From: Formicarius rufipectus
Lineage: Eukaryota > Chordata > Aves > Passeriformes > Formicariidae
DNA length: 64,000 nucleotides
Direction: 5' to 3'
NCBI GenBank assembly: GCA_013399695.1
Contig: VXAU01002071.1
Location: 2,026,949 to 2,090,948 of the forward strand
The position numbers were made by a program, and so were the translations under genes. Under the pieces are notes generated by a model. The model made no database searches, was not told the origin of the DNA, and saw only the letters and a program-made list of their open reading frames with translations. This document shows positions 45,701 through 55,992 of the stretch, piece after piece (within the stretch, counting starts at the first letter, position 1; the number at the start of each line of letters is the position of its first letter).

Positions 45701-48700
45701 GGTAGTTCTACTGAACACACTTTATCCAGACCCTAGAAAGGATGAGAAATCAAAGCAACCATGCTGAAGGCAGCCACCAGATTTCATCAGAACAACTAAC
45801 AAGTCTCACAGGCAACAAGAGCACTGGAAAACCAAAGGGAGCCACGTGCACAAACTCCCCAAGTACGAGACCAAGAACAAGAAAATCAGCAAACACTCTC
45901 CAGACATGTCACAGAGACCACAGAGAAAAGAGATCGAATTGAAAAGGCAATACCTTGATGGTGGAAGTTCGTACAGATAACAGGGGATCATCCACAAGAT
46001 AGGACAATCCCTACGGGACAACATGCCAACAAAAGATAAAAACACAATTGATTGTCCATTCCGGCATTCAGAAGTTTAGTCCCAGCACTGCATCTCTTGC
46101 CTCAGCATTCCAGCTCACTCAAGTTTGAATGGGCAACAGGACCTTCTCTTCACCAAACCTTGCCCGAATCAGACCCCTTTGTTCCTTCCTTCTGAAGCTT
46201 TTCAATGTTACGCTCATGGAAACAGAACAAAACCCATCACAACTTTGTTACTTTGATCTTTCCAGACCCGAAGGCGAAGGAAAACAAAGTTTCAGCTGTT
46301 GATTTACAAGCCACAAATTGGAATTGTTTTGCCAGTGGGTGTGGGGTTTGATCATCCTCTGTGAAAACACAGAAGAAAGGTTTGGGTTGAAGGACTGGAT
46401 TCGATGCGCTCAGCACGTGGAGAAAACATGGCAAGTGAATGTCCAGACTCAGTCTGGGAATTGGAATGAGAGGAAAAACCTTTTGTTTGCACAAACTCCA
46501 TCTGTTGTGCTAATATGACAGAGTAATCTCTGTTGTGGCAGCTACAAGTACTCCAGGGTCACTTTGTCATCTGGCACAGCAGATTTGTGAGCCACTCACA
46601 GCCATTCTGCTGTAAGTGTGTGCTGGTGACAACCCAGGCACCCTGGCCATAAATCCTGTGCTTCGAGGGTCCTCTCTGGTTTAAGGAAAGGTGAATTGCC
46701 CATTGAAACAAGTTTGTAACCATGGTACATTCCTCATTCCATTCCTGCAACTTGGTCACAAAATGACTCTTCAGTGCTTAAAAATGTTTTTACTCTGATT
46801 GATGTGTTCGGGAGGAGAAGCGTTTCAAGAGATTATGTGAGCTACAGAATTTCCACACAAACCCCTTGAACTATTTGGGTTGATAATTCCTGGCCAGAAT
46901 CCAGACTTGCTTTGTGATTTGGTGCTGCATCACAGTAATAACTGGCTGAAAAATGCAGGGGGAAACACATTAAATATTGTGCAGATTCTCTCCCTGGGTT
47001 TTAATGAAAATCCGAGTATTGCTGTTATTGCCACTCTCTGCTGCAAAGAGCAACACCTGGCACGTTTTCAATGCCTGAGACTCACTGTCTGAGCAGGTTT
47101 GTGTGCTGGAGGCAACCAACCTTTGTTGGGCCGATTCAGCCAGATTTTGGGGTACTACACCCAGAAATTAGGGTGGTACTACACCCAGAATTAAGGTCCA
47201 CTGTGGCTTCCAGCACTGACCAGCTCATTAGCAATGGAGCAGCTCCTGCAGAGCCTGGAGATGTTCACCTGCCCTGTGCAGAGGTCAGGATTTCTATAAA
47301 CCTCTGTAAAATCAGGCCTTGCAAGGGCAGACCCTGCAGGAAGGGCTGTCAGCTTCTGTTTGCTTCACCCAGTCTGTTCAAGTGCTCAAATGGAAGGATT
47401 TTTGTGGAATATGGGTTGTAGTAGTGAAGGTTTTAAGCATCAGGCTGTAAACTGAAGAGTCAGGTTGTGAAATATCTGCTGGTTACATAACATCCAAAAC
47501 TGGTCGAAATAAAGGCAAGATGAGTCTTAGAAAACAAATTCAATAGTCATTGATACAGGAAGAATCAGTTCACTGCCCTTGGCACGGTGGCCTTTAGAGC
47601 TCACTGGGCTCAGAGGTCACTAATTAATCAGCATCTTCTTCCAGTGTATCTCTGAGGCCTAAGTGGGGTTATTGCAGCACAAACCAAACTATGGAAGAGA
47701 AGGTGATTTATCTAAAAGAAAGCTCTTGCAAGTCAGAAATCAAAAGTACATTTGATGATGGATGCAGATAGAGAAAGGCATGAATATTTCAAGTGTTAAC
47801 CTCGCTTCACTCTTTCTAGAATGAATCATGGTATAGATAATGTGTTCCTTTACTGCAGAACCTTTTATATAAACCTGGAAGCAAAACATATGTATCAAAT
47901 AAACATCTGAAATGTTCCCAGAGGTCTCTGCACTCGCAATCATTTAATAATAAAACCCCAAACTCTCACTCCCAACACCTTGCACGATGCAAACAGAAAA
48001 GTCATGCTGCAGAAACTGCTTGGCTGGCTTTGAGATAAATTACCTGCCCTTGTAACCAGACTAAAATCAGAAAAGATATGTGCAACCTCTAAACCCATTG
48101 ATAGAGTTCATCTGCTCTGAGCCATCTCAAGGGCTAAAGGTTATTTTTCTCTCCAGCCTGTGGGCACTGGTGACCAGGTTGTGGTTTGGAGTCACCAGCA
48201 GCATCTTCTTCCTCTTAAGGCAGCAGTTTTTTGTCCTTTATTGCTAATCAGCGGGAGTGATGGGGGTGTGTGATGTGGGACTGACAGCACAGGACAGATG
48301 AAATTTAATTCTCTTTCAGAAGCACTGAAGAAACGAACCGTGTTGTTTGTGTGATCTCCCAGAATGGGATTGATGCTGAGAACCTCTTTGCCTTGCTGTG
48401 CCCCTGGCTGAGGCCCCTGTGCTGGCCTTGCACAGCTGGCTGAGGAGGAGCAGACAATCACTCTTATCCCTTTGCATGGCAGGTATTTTGATTAGTTTAG
48501 GAAGACAGTGAAATAGGGGTGCGTTTAACCCACTGCTGAGCGTCAGGAGCTTCAGTGTCAGCCCCTCTGGCCCAGGGGTGGGTGCACAGAGTGTGTCTGC
48601 CCCGGGGCCACCCCCGAGCTCCCCGTGGGTGCCCCTGTCCGTGGGCACACCTTGCTGGGCTGTGCCAGGACCGCGCTGGTACTTACGGTTGTTTTCTCCA

Positions 48701-51700
48701 GGCAGTGCAGCAGATGGTGGTGTTGGCTTTCGATTAAGGAGGTGCCTTTAGTCATGTGCTGCTCCTCCTCGGTGGATCCCTGCACAGCCACAGAAAGAGG
48801 GTGGGGGACACACAAAACCCAAACCAGGTGTGAAATCATGAAAACAAACAGAAATACCGGTACCAGCATGAGCTTCCACAGGGGTAAGGATAACAATTCC
48901 AGTGCTGCCAGCTCTCAGATTTTTCTCCTGGCTCTTTGGAGGTTTCCTCAGGTTTTTTTCTTAGTTATTTGGCTTGTAAGCTGAGGTGAGGAGCTCAGCT
49001 TTGATTCCAAACCTGTGTGTTTCTAGCTATTTTATATCTGGGGAGGAAATGTGGGGAGAACTGACATATGATGTCAAGGCTCAGGAGCCAGAATGTGAAG
49101 AGAGAAAGAACCTGTGCCGTTGTGTTTTTCCAAAATGCATTAAGACTTCTGAGCTTGACACGACCTGTGAATGCCAACAGATGGACCCTGAACTCTGGTC
49201 TGTGTTAGGAGACAACACACAAAGCTGTGGTGCCCTCCCTGGGCAGAAAGCCTGGCTCTGCCTGAGCTCCAGGGCTGGCTCTGCCTGACCTCAAAGCCTG
49301 GCTCTGCCTGACCTCAAAGCCTGGCTCTGCCTGAGCTCCAGGGCTGGCTCTGCCTGAGCTCCAGGGCTGGCTCTGCCTGAGCTCTGAGCCTGGCTCTGCC
49401 TGAGCTCTGAGCCTGGCTCTGCCTGACCTCAAAGCCTGGCTCTGCCTGAGCTCTGAGCCTGGCTCTGCCTGAGCTCCAGGGCTGAGCAGTGCTGGCCCCC
49501 ATGGGACTGGGGGTGTCCTTGGCGAAGCCCCCTGAGCCACATGTCAGAGCAGAGACCCCCAGCCTGGCCTTCCTGCCTTGGACAGTAATGCTCCTTGCAG
49601 AGTGCAGGACCCCCAGCTCTGGCTCTCCCCTTCACGGGCAGCACCAGTTGTTTGCCACGCCTGCAGTGCATTAAAAGGGGGGTGATCTTTCCCTCCCTCG
49701 GTGTGTCTGGCGCTTTTGGGAGGTTATAGCAGGTCCTGAGGACTGGATTTGGTGCAAACTGCACGTGTGTAACCCCTCCTGTGGCTGAGCCCTCTTTGCA
49801 AGGGAGGGAGAAGGGAGGAACTGGCAGACACTACGAATGAAAGAGTTCATACATATAAATGACCCTATTCAAACATACTTAGGATCACAGAATATCCTGA
49901 GCTGGAAGGGACCTACAAGGATTGTTGAGTCCAACTTCTGTTGCTGTACAGACATCCCCAATTCCCCCCCTATCCCAGAGTGTTGCCCAAACCCTCCTGC
50001 AGCTCTGGCAGCCTTGGGACTGTGCCCACTGCCCTGGGGAGCCTGGTCAGTGCCCACCACCCTCTGGGGAAGAGCCTTTCCCTGAGATCCCACCTGCCCC
50101 TGCCTGGCACAGCTCCAGCCCTGCCCTGGGTGCTGTCTGTGGCCACCAGAGGAGACACTACCAATGAAGGAGCCTTGTGCAGCAGTGGCAGAGGGTAAAT
50201 CTTCCCAGGAAATGTGGCAGCAGCTCCTTAGTAGAAGGAAGGTCCCATCTGCATTAGTTTCTTATGGACTGTGGCTCCCAGTAATGCAGCTTCCTGTGGT
50301 TTGTGTTTTAGTAACACAGCACCAGGAGCCCTGCAAGCTGACCAGGAACCCTCTGTGCGTCACTGGCACAAAAGCAGGACAAGGCCAGCCTGTTGCAGAG
50401 ACCTCACCATCCACACACCTGACTCGTTGTGCAGGAACATCTGGGAAGCAGCTTTGCCCTGTTCCACCTCGCACTCACCCTGCTGAAAGGTGGGCAACGT
50501 TCAGGATGTTACTTGCCCTGTGATCTCATGGTCAGATACACCTTGGAAATGAAAGGTGGCACTTGGGGTTGTTCAGAGAGTGTCTGTCTATTGGAGAGCC
50601 AGGATTAATTTTCTCCCTTTCTCTGTTTTGTGGTGGCAGATTTAACATTTGGGATTTTAAGGACATTATTTTACTGCTATTACTTAAGTTCCTGGTCTTG
50701 AAATTCACTGTGATTTCAAGGAACTTTAATCTGTGTATTTCTTTGAGGACAGGCATTTTCAAAGGCAATGATGTGCATTAAAACAGTAATTAGGGGTTGT
50801 AAAACCTTGTCCACAAGTAAGGGGTGCCTGGTGTCCTGTGTAATGCCAAAGTCCATACTGGCTGTGCATGGCTTGAATCTCTGCTTAGGCACAAACCAGC
50901 CACATCTGACTGCTCAGAAGGGGAAATGGGTGGGATGGGAGACACGGCAGAACCTCTTGTCAGAAGTGCCAAGACATTGCCTGTTGCTCTCAAGGGGATC
51001 AAATTCATCTCTGGTTGAAGAATTGCATTGAAACATCCCCCTGTTTCCCTGTGTCTCACTGCAAAGGCCTCTTCTGGATGCCATTTCCAGGCTGGTGCTG
51101 TGATCCTTAAGTGAAGGAATAACTCTGTCTCTGACAGATGCCAAAACACAGCTGAAGTGGTGCATTGGAAAGCTGACTTACACTGAATTAATAGATTCCT
51201 CTGGGAATGCATCTCAGGCAGGTTATGGATTTTCGTTGTTGTCGTTGCTGTTGTTTTGGAAGATGAGCATTCCCAGAAGTAGTTTTAGAAGTGGCCTAAA
51301 AAATAAAAAGATCACTTCCATTTTTCTTATTAACAGTCCTCCTGGTGAGGTAACACATCCAGCAGGTCCTGTTGGTACCTGCTGAGATCACTGACTCCAC
51401 TGAAGTCTGTGTTGGAATATTTCCCATGGAGGTCCTTGGAAACCTTAAAGCAGATCTGATACTGCACTAAAACACTGGAACAGGAGAGAGGAGAAGCACT
51501 TGTTGCAAACAGTATCTTCTGATGAGGATTTGCTTGGGAGGAAATCTAAATGGGATCTGAGAGCCAAGACAGAGCGTTGATACCTCTGGCACGAGACTCA
51601 AGGCAATTGTTGGGTGTTGGCAGCACAGCTCAGTCTCTCCCTGTGCATCCCATCACAAGGCTGGGCTCCTCACTGAGGGAGAAGGCTCAAAGGGTGGCAG

Positions 51701-54700
51701 TGACCAGGAATAACATGGAATATCAGGGAGTGTCACTTGTACCTTATCTTCTTCTGGATGTCTTCAGTCAGCTCAACGTGTCCAGAGCAGGCGACCACTG
51801 AGACCATCCTCAGCTGAAATTAGGCATGAGATCTGCAGGAAGCCCTGCCCTAGGACAGTGCCAGGGCCAACATCACAGAAATTGGGCATTTTGGCAGGAC
51901 TGGTGAGGAAAGTGAACCCATAGAGGTTGCATTAGTGGTATTGCAGGCAAACAAAATCTGAGTCTTCATTAGAAGAGCCTGGCTGTAATGGAAAAGCTGG
52001 TGGGGGGGCAGAGAGGGGTTGGTTTGCTTTTTGAGCTGAGATGCCAGTTCTGCAAGGGGTTGAAGCCAGCTGCCATCCAGTTTGTTCTTGGAAGATGTTC
52101 AGTGAACTGCTGGTTGCTTGGAGGGAGGCTCAAACACTCTGAAATCCAAACCACTTCCACTTCACCTCTTTTGGAGCGTTTCATTGCACAGAATGAGGTC
52201 CTGGTGAACCGAGATGAGCTGGTTCAGGGGTTGGACTGTCCCTGCCCGTGGGAGCAGCTACCAGGCTTATCTGTGGTTAAGCAGGTCCTGCTTGTGAAAA
52301 GGCACAAGACCTCACAACAACCTCCTGCTCCTCGGATATACAGCTCCCAGCATTTCAGCTAAAAGGGAATTTCAGCTGTCTGTACAAGGAGATTAGTGCT
52401 AAGAGGATATGTAGGCTTTGCCATGGGAAGGAGCTCACCATCCCTGGAGCACTTTTGACATAAAGCCCACTAAAAAAATCTCTAAATGAGAAGAAAACAG
52501 TCTGAGCACTTCGTGTCTAGATGGCAAATGCCACAAATCCACATGTTTGTGAAGCAGGAGCCTGTATTCCTGCTGGAAGCAGATCCTTCCTGCTGCTGTC
52601 CTTGGATGAATCCTTTTCTTCCCTTTTTCTTTGCTTTGCTGGGAGGTTACAGGCTGAAGACGTGCTGTTCCCTTGGAAGATGGTGTCAGTGTGTTCATTC
52701 TGGTGCTAATGAAAGGACATTCTGGCACATGTTCTGGAATCCTGAACAGTCCTTATTTTCCAATTTATTAGCTTGACTGCAGAGTCCCAGCCAGGATATG
52801 TTGTGGGGTAGTGGCCCTCCAAGTGTCAGCCTGCCAGGCAATGTGCTGGGCTCTTTAGAACAGTTCCACATGTGGGATTGCTGCTGATGGAAGTGATAAT
52901 ATGTGCTCGTGGCCATGGAGTAATTGCAGTTGGAATTACTGCTGGGTGACAAAGCAGCCCTGAGGCAATCTGGCCATGTGCAGTCCATTACTGTGAGCAT
53001 GAATCCCGGGCAAGGTGTCAAAATGGGATGTGCACCTGACCACTGAAGCAGTTTGATCCTAATGTGACTGACAAATATGCACAGTATGGAGATAATATTT
53101 TGGTGCCTAACACAGCAACTGCAGGAGTCACATTCCTTCATATTTTTACAGCTTAAAAAATTTGGCTGTCTAGACTATGCTGTCATTCACATTTTGTACC
53201 CTTCAGAATAGTTTGTTCTCCTGCCATAAAACGAAAGGACATAAAATCTTTCCTTGTGGAGTTAAAATGGTCATGTAAAGAAAGAACGTTCTGCGGTTGT
53301 GTGATTAATTAATGCCACTACCTGGGGATGCAGAGACATGTTGGGTCTTGAGTCAGGTATGTGGCTGGTCCTCAGGTAGGCCAAGATCTCTTCTTGGTGC
53401 TCCTGCAGGTGCCAGGCATGGGCTTTGGCAAGTTTCTTGCTTCAGTAAATTAGTGAAAATTGAGGAATTTAGTGAATTAAAAAATGATATTCCCCTGTGT
53501 CACAGGCGGATGGTAATTCTTTGACTATTGCAACAGGAAGTTCCTTCAGGTGGGAATATTTTTTTTAATCAAGTATTAATACAAATGCACACAGGATTTA
53601 GTGCTTTTCAGAGTGGGATGTGTGTGTCTTACTGGGCTGTGGGGGAGGCATGTTAGCATTTCCACCTTTCATCTGGTGGAAAGCTCCCTGCCCAGTGCAG
53701 GGTGTTGGGACAAGATGATCTTTAAAGTCCCTTCCGACTCAAACTATTCTGTGATCCTCTGATTTGGAGATATAAGCCCACCAGAAAGAAAACTGCACTC
53801 AGAAAACCCTGCAAAAACCTGCTCTAAGTGTTACTAAGTATCTAAATTTAGTTATTATTGAGCAAAAAGGGAAAAAAACCCACCCTCTAGAACCTCTTTA
53901 TGAGTGTTTTTGTTTTCATTCCTGTGTCTACAGTAGTTTTGTAGCCAACAAAACGATCCCTTTTCCACTTCTTTTTGGGCAGGTGCCAAGAAATGAACCC
54001 GTTCAGGCAAATATTTCTCTCAACCTCGTGCATTTTGGGCTCCAGGCATTGCTGTGTCAGCTGCTCCTCCCTGAGTGGTCTTGGCAGGGAGGTTTGGTTG
54101 ACAAGAGAAGTGAGGAGTTTCTTGTTGGGATGACAGGCTGGAAGATCAAGTGCAAATTGAGTGGCCCTGCTAAGCTCTTCTGGCACTTCTCAAAAACCAG
54201 AAATTTAAAGCTTAGAAGGAAATTTTAAATTTTTAGTCAAATTTTTGCTTCTGCCTGGGTAATGAAAAAGCCAAATCCTGGCAGAGCCTTTCCTGGATGG
54301 GGATAAGGTTCTGGAATAGGTGTGACCACTCTGCCTGGTCTTTGCTTGTTAAAGAAACCTCTCTTGAACTGCTCAACAGCAACATATGGTTCAAGAAACA
54401 GATTTTTGGGTGTTGCTGCCGTTCACAGAGCAGAAGAAATCGTTGGATGTGTAGTCAGAAGGATAAAACTTGTGGAGGGGAGAACAGACACTGGTCTGGG
54501 CACCCCACCTTCCAAATTTGTCCTTTTAAAAAACTTCAAAAACTACGGCAGTTGTAAAGGGTCAGGTTTCTCCATCTGGGGCTGAACTGAGCACCTTCCC
54601 ACGGGCAGAACCAGGAGCTGCACGACTTACCTGTGCTGTGCCCACTGAGCTGGGGCAGGGCTGGGCTCAGGCCCTGGGGAGCACCTTTCACCTGGAGCTG

Positions 54701-55992
54701 AAAGGGCTTCTCAGCTTGGATTTTATGGAATCATGAAGGTTGGAGAAGAACTCCAAGGTCCAGTCCAATATGTGACCCATTCCCACCTTGTCCCCAGCCC
54801 GGAGCACTCAGTGCCACGTTCTCTCCTTCCTTGGGCACCTCCAGGGCTGGGCACTCCAAACCTGCCTGGGCAGCCCCTGCCAGGGCCTGCCCACCCTTTC
54901 CAGGCAGGAATTCCTCCTGCTGTCCCCCCTGCCCCTGTCCCAGCCTGAGCTGTTCCCTCTGTTCCTGTCCCTGTTCCTGGAGCACAGCCCGACCCCCCCC
55001 GGCTCCCCCCTCCTGGCAGGGACTTGCAGAGACACAAGGTTCCCCCCTGAGCCTCCTTTTCTCCAGGATGAGCCCCCCCAGCTCCCTCAGCCCCTCCTCA
55101 TGGAATTTCCTCTCCAGACCCTTCCCCAGCTCCGTTGTCCTTCTCTGGACACAAATGCAAGGATGTCCAAGGGAAAGGATGCATTTGAAGGGTTGGACCC
55201 CAAGTAAGGGTGCATGAACAAGTGCTGAGGGGCTCTGATGGCTCAGTTCAACATCCTCCATCTCCTGTTTGCTCCCCACGTGCACAAAGGGCTGATTTAT
55301 TTGCAATGAAGTCCATGAAATGTGCCAATGCCCACCCTGGTGTTGGTCAGGCTTCATGCAACAACCTCCTCTTGTGTTCACTGATTCTGCTGAGCAACCT
55401 GGTGCTCTTAGAACCCCCCTTCTCCTGCACAGCCAGAGGCCTTTAAGAGAAACCCACCATCAAGCTGCCTGAATCAGGAGCTGGGAACTGTTTTCCTGTC
55501 CCATTGGAGATGATCAGATAGTCCACATTAGACTCCTAGAGAATAAATGACTGTGTGTTGCAAGGGAGGGGGCATTTATAGTGTGGGCAGACCCAGGGCT
55601 GTGTACATCAGTCCAGACCCACCAGCACCACCACACAGAGGGACTGGAGGGGACTGTGCCCATTGCTGGGAACCCAGATCCTCTCGCAGCTCAAGAGGAG
55701 CCCACAGCAGCTCTTTGCTCCCCTCCAGGTGTGCAGCTGGATTCCAGCTGTGCCTCCACCCATCCCAGACACGGCGCTGGATAAGGAGCGATTGGGCGGC
55801 CACGGGAGAGAAAGGGAGGGAGCCCAGGGAGGGGAGAGGGGAGAGGGGAGGCTGGGGCAGCCGTGGGAGGGGTGGCAGGTCCACACTCACCGTGAGCTCC
55901 AGGGCTTCGTTGAGGAGGCCGTTGCGTTTGCTGTGCAGGTACGCGTTGGAGCTGCCCGTCTTGGCCACGCGGATCCGCGCCAGCCGCGCCTT
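42560..55992 (-). CDS. KCND3: KCND3 (Kv4.3) potassium channel, 3' part: C-terminal cytoplasmic domain (5 exons)
   Basis: Exons in transcript order: 55891-55992, 48687-48779, 45954-46010 (cassette), 44816-45063, 42560-42767. Together they code 235 residues plus stop, about the last third of the roughly 655-residue long isoform. Kv4.3 is the pore-forming subunit of the A-type or transient outward K+ current in neurons and heart, acting with KChIP and DPP partners. Visible features are the K-A-R-L-A-R-I-R start right after the S6 helix in the family, the H-H-H-L-L-H-C-L-E-K-T-T dileucine segment linked to dendritic targeting in Kv4 channels, Pro/Ser/Thr-rich segments, and a C-terminal V-S-A-L PDZ ligand. 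Exons for the tetramerisation domain, S1-S6 and selectivity filter are not in the window; no T-V-G-Y-G-type filter was found. The gene is partial only because of the window edge. Confidence 0.96.
42768..44815 (-). other. KCND3: KCND3 intron
   Basis: About 2.05 kb between the last two coding exons, with a GTACGC donor on the 5' side. It contains a CR1 fragment at 44448-44660. No other feature was recognised. Confidence 0.85.
44448..44660 (-). mobile_element. CR1 LINE 3'-end fragment
   Basis: Complement of a CR1 tail: 'ccacagaataccctgagctg', 'gaagggacccacaaggatca', 'tccagtccaacccttggccc', 'cactgccctggggagcctgg', 'cagtgcccaccaccctc'. The same subfamily wording recurs at 49882-50090, so the two are sister copies in the same orientation. 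Confidence 0.92.
44816..45063 (-). CDS. KCND3: KCND3 coding exon (N-H-E-F-I-D-E-Q exon)
   Basis: 248 bases, 82 codons plus two bases. Acceptor ccgccag. It codes N-H-E-F-I-D-E-Q-L-F-E-Q-N-C-M-E-S-S-M-Q-N-Y-P-S and K-K-T-T-H-L-P-N-S, then R-L-R-S-M-Q-E-L-S-T-I-H-I-Q-C-S-E-Q-P-S-L-T-T. The Cys in I-Q-C-S-E is Gly in the human protein as I recall it. The donor is AG|gtacgc. Confidence 0.95.
45064..45953 (-). other. KCND3: KCND3 intron downstream of the cassette exon
   Basis: 890 bases with no recognisable repeat. A GCATG core (RBFOX-type) lies on the minus strand at 45760-45764, about 190 bases past the cassette donor. Confidence 0.8.
45954..46010 (-). CDS. KCND3: KCND3 alternatively spliced cassette exon (19-residue insert of long Kv4.3)
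   Basis: 57 bases, phase 0 on both sides. It codes G-L-S-Y-L-V-D-D-P-L-L-S-V-R-T-S-T-I-K, identical to my memory of the mammalian Kv4.3 long-form insert, which carries a protein kinase C site at the Thr of R-T-S. Splicing can skip it without shifting the frame. Its sites are weak: acceptor gtcccgtag with a poor pyrimidine tract, and donor AAG|gtattg, unlike the consensus-type donors of the two upstream exons. The minus strand has GCATG cores 12-16 bases upstream (46022-46026) and about 190 bases downstream. It is too short to stand out as an open frame. Confidence 0.95.
46011..48686 (-). other. KCND3: KCND3 intron upstream of the cassette exon
   Basis: About 2.7 kb. Only a small tandem duplication near 47150-47193 ('ggtactacacccagaa' twice, about 23 bases apart) was noticed. 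No coding segment was recognised. Confidence 0.8.
48687..48779 (-). CDS. KCND3: KCND3 coding exon (dileucine dendritic-targeting segment)
   Basis: 93 bases, 31 codons, phase 0. Acceptor ctgtgcag, donor ACC|gtaagt (consensus). It codes G-S-T-E-E-E-Q-H-M-T-K-G-T, then S-L-I-E-S-Q-H-H-H-L-L-H-C-L-E-K-T-T. The second half is near-invariant in Kv4 channels and contains the dileucine needed for dendritic localisation of Kv4.2; the first half varies between species. Confidence 0.96.
49251..49480. repeat. 23-bp minisatellite, exactly 10 copies, three variant types
   Basis: Each unit is ctggctctgcctg plus a variable end. The ends fall into three types: agctccagg (A), acctcaaag (B) and agctctgag (C). 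In order they read A B B A A C C B C A. The period is not a multiple of three, so all frames stay open and give repetitive R-Q-S-Q-A-L-type peptides that are not real proteins. Confidence 0.97.
49882..50090 (-). mobile_element. CR1 LINE 3'-end fragment
   Basis: Complement of a CR1 tail: 'gatcacagaatatcctgagc', 'tggaagggacctacaaggat', 'tgagtccaacttctgttgct', 'cactgccctggggagcctgg', 'tcagtgcccaccaccctctg'. It is clearly related to the copy at 44448-44660 and in the same orientation. Confidence 0.92.
53673..53762 (+). mobile_element. CR1 LINE 3'-end fragment
   Basis: Sense CR1 tail: 'ctggtggaaagctccctgcc', 'caagatgatctttaaagtcc', 'cttccgactcaaactattct', 'gtgatcctctgatt'. It lies opposite in orientation to the other CR1 copies in this intron. 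Confidence 0.88.
54724..55165 (-). mobile_element. CR1 LINE fragment (long)
   Basis: Complement of a CR1 3' region of about 440 bases. It starts 'atggaatcatgaaggttgga', then 'gacccattcccaccttgtcc', 'ccttgggcacctccagggct', 'gggcactccaaacctgcctg', with a 5'-ward part including 'cccagctccgttgtccttct' and 'ctggacacaaatgcaaggat'. It belongs to the same subfamily as the copy at 62494-62645. Confidence 0.88.
55891..55992 (-). CDS. KCND3: KCND3 coding exon (K-A-R-L-A-R-I-R exon)
   Basis: 102 bases, 34 codons, phase 0. Acceptor gtgcacag, donor ACG|gtgagt. It codes K-A-R-L-A-R-I-R-V-A-K, then S-S-N-A-Y-L-H-S-K-R-N-G-L-L-N-E-A-L-E-L-T, matching the Kv4 family directly after the S6 helix. It is the most 5' KCND3 exon in the window. 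Confidence 0.96.

Larger units (their letters stand above)
48780..55890 (-). other. KCND3: KCND3 intron
   Basis: About 7.1 kb. It contains a 10-copy 23-bp minisatellite (49251-49480) and CR1 fragments at 49882-50090, 53673-53762 and 54724-55165. No other coding segment was recognised. Confidence 0.85.

Noticed and set aside
49205..49540. Repetitive minus-strand protein with R-Q-S-Q-A-L and Q-A-E-P-G units
   Set aside because: It is translation of the 23-bp minisatellite. The period is not a multiple of three and every frame is open.
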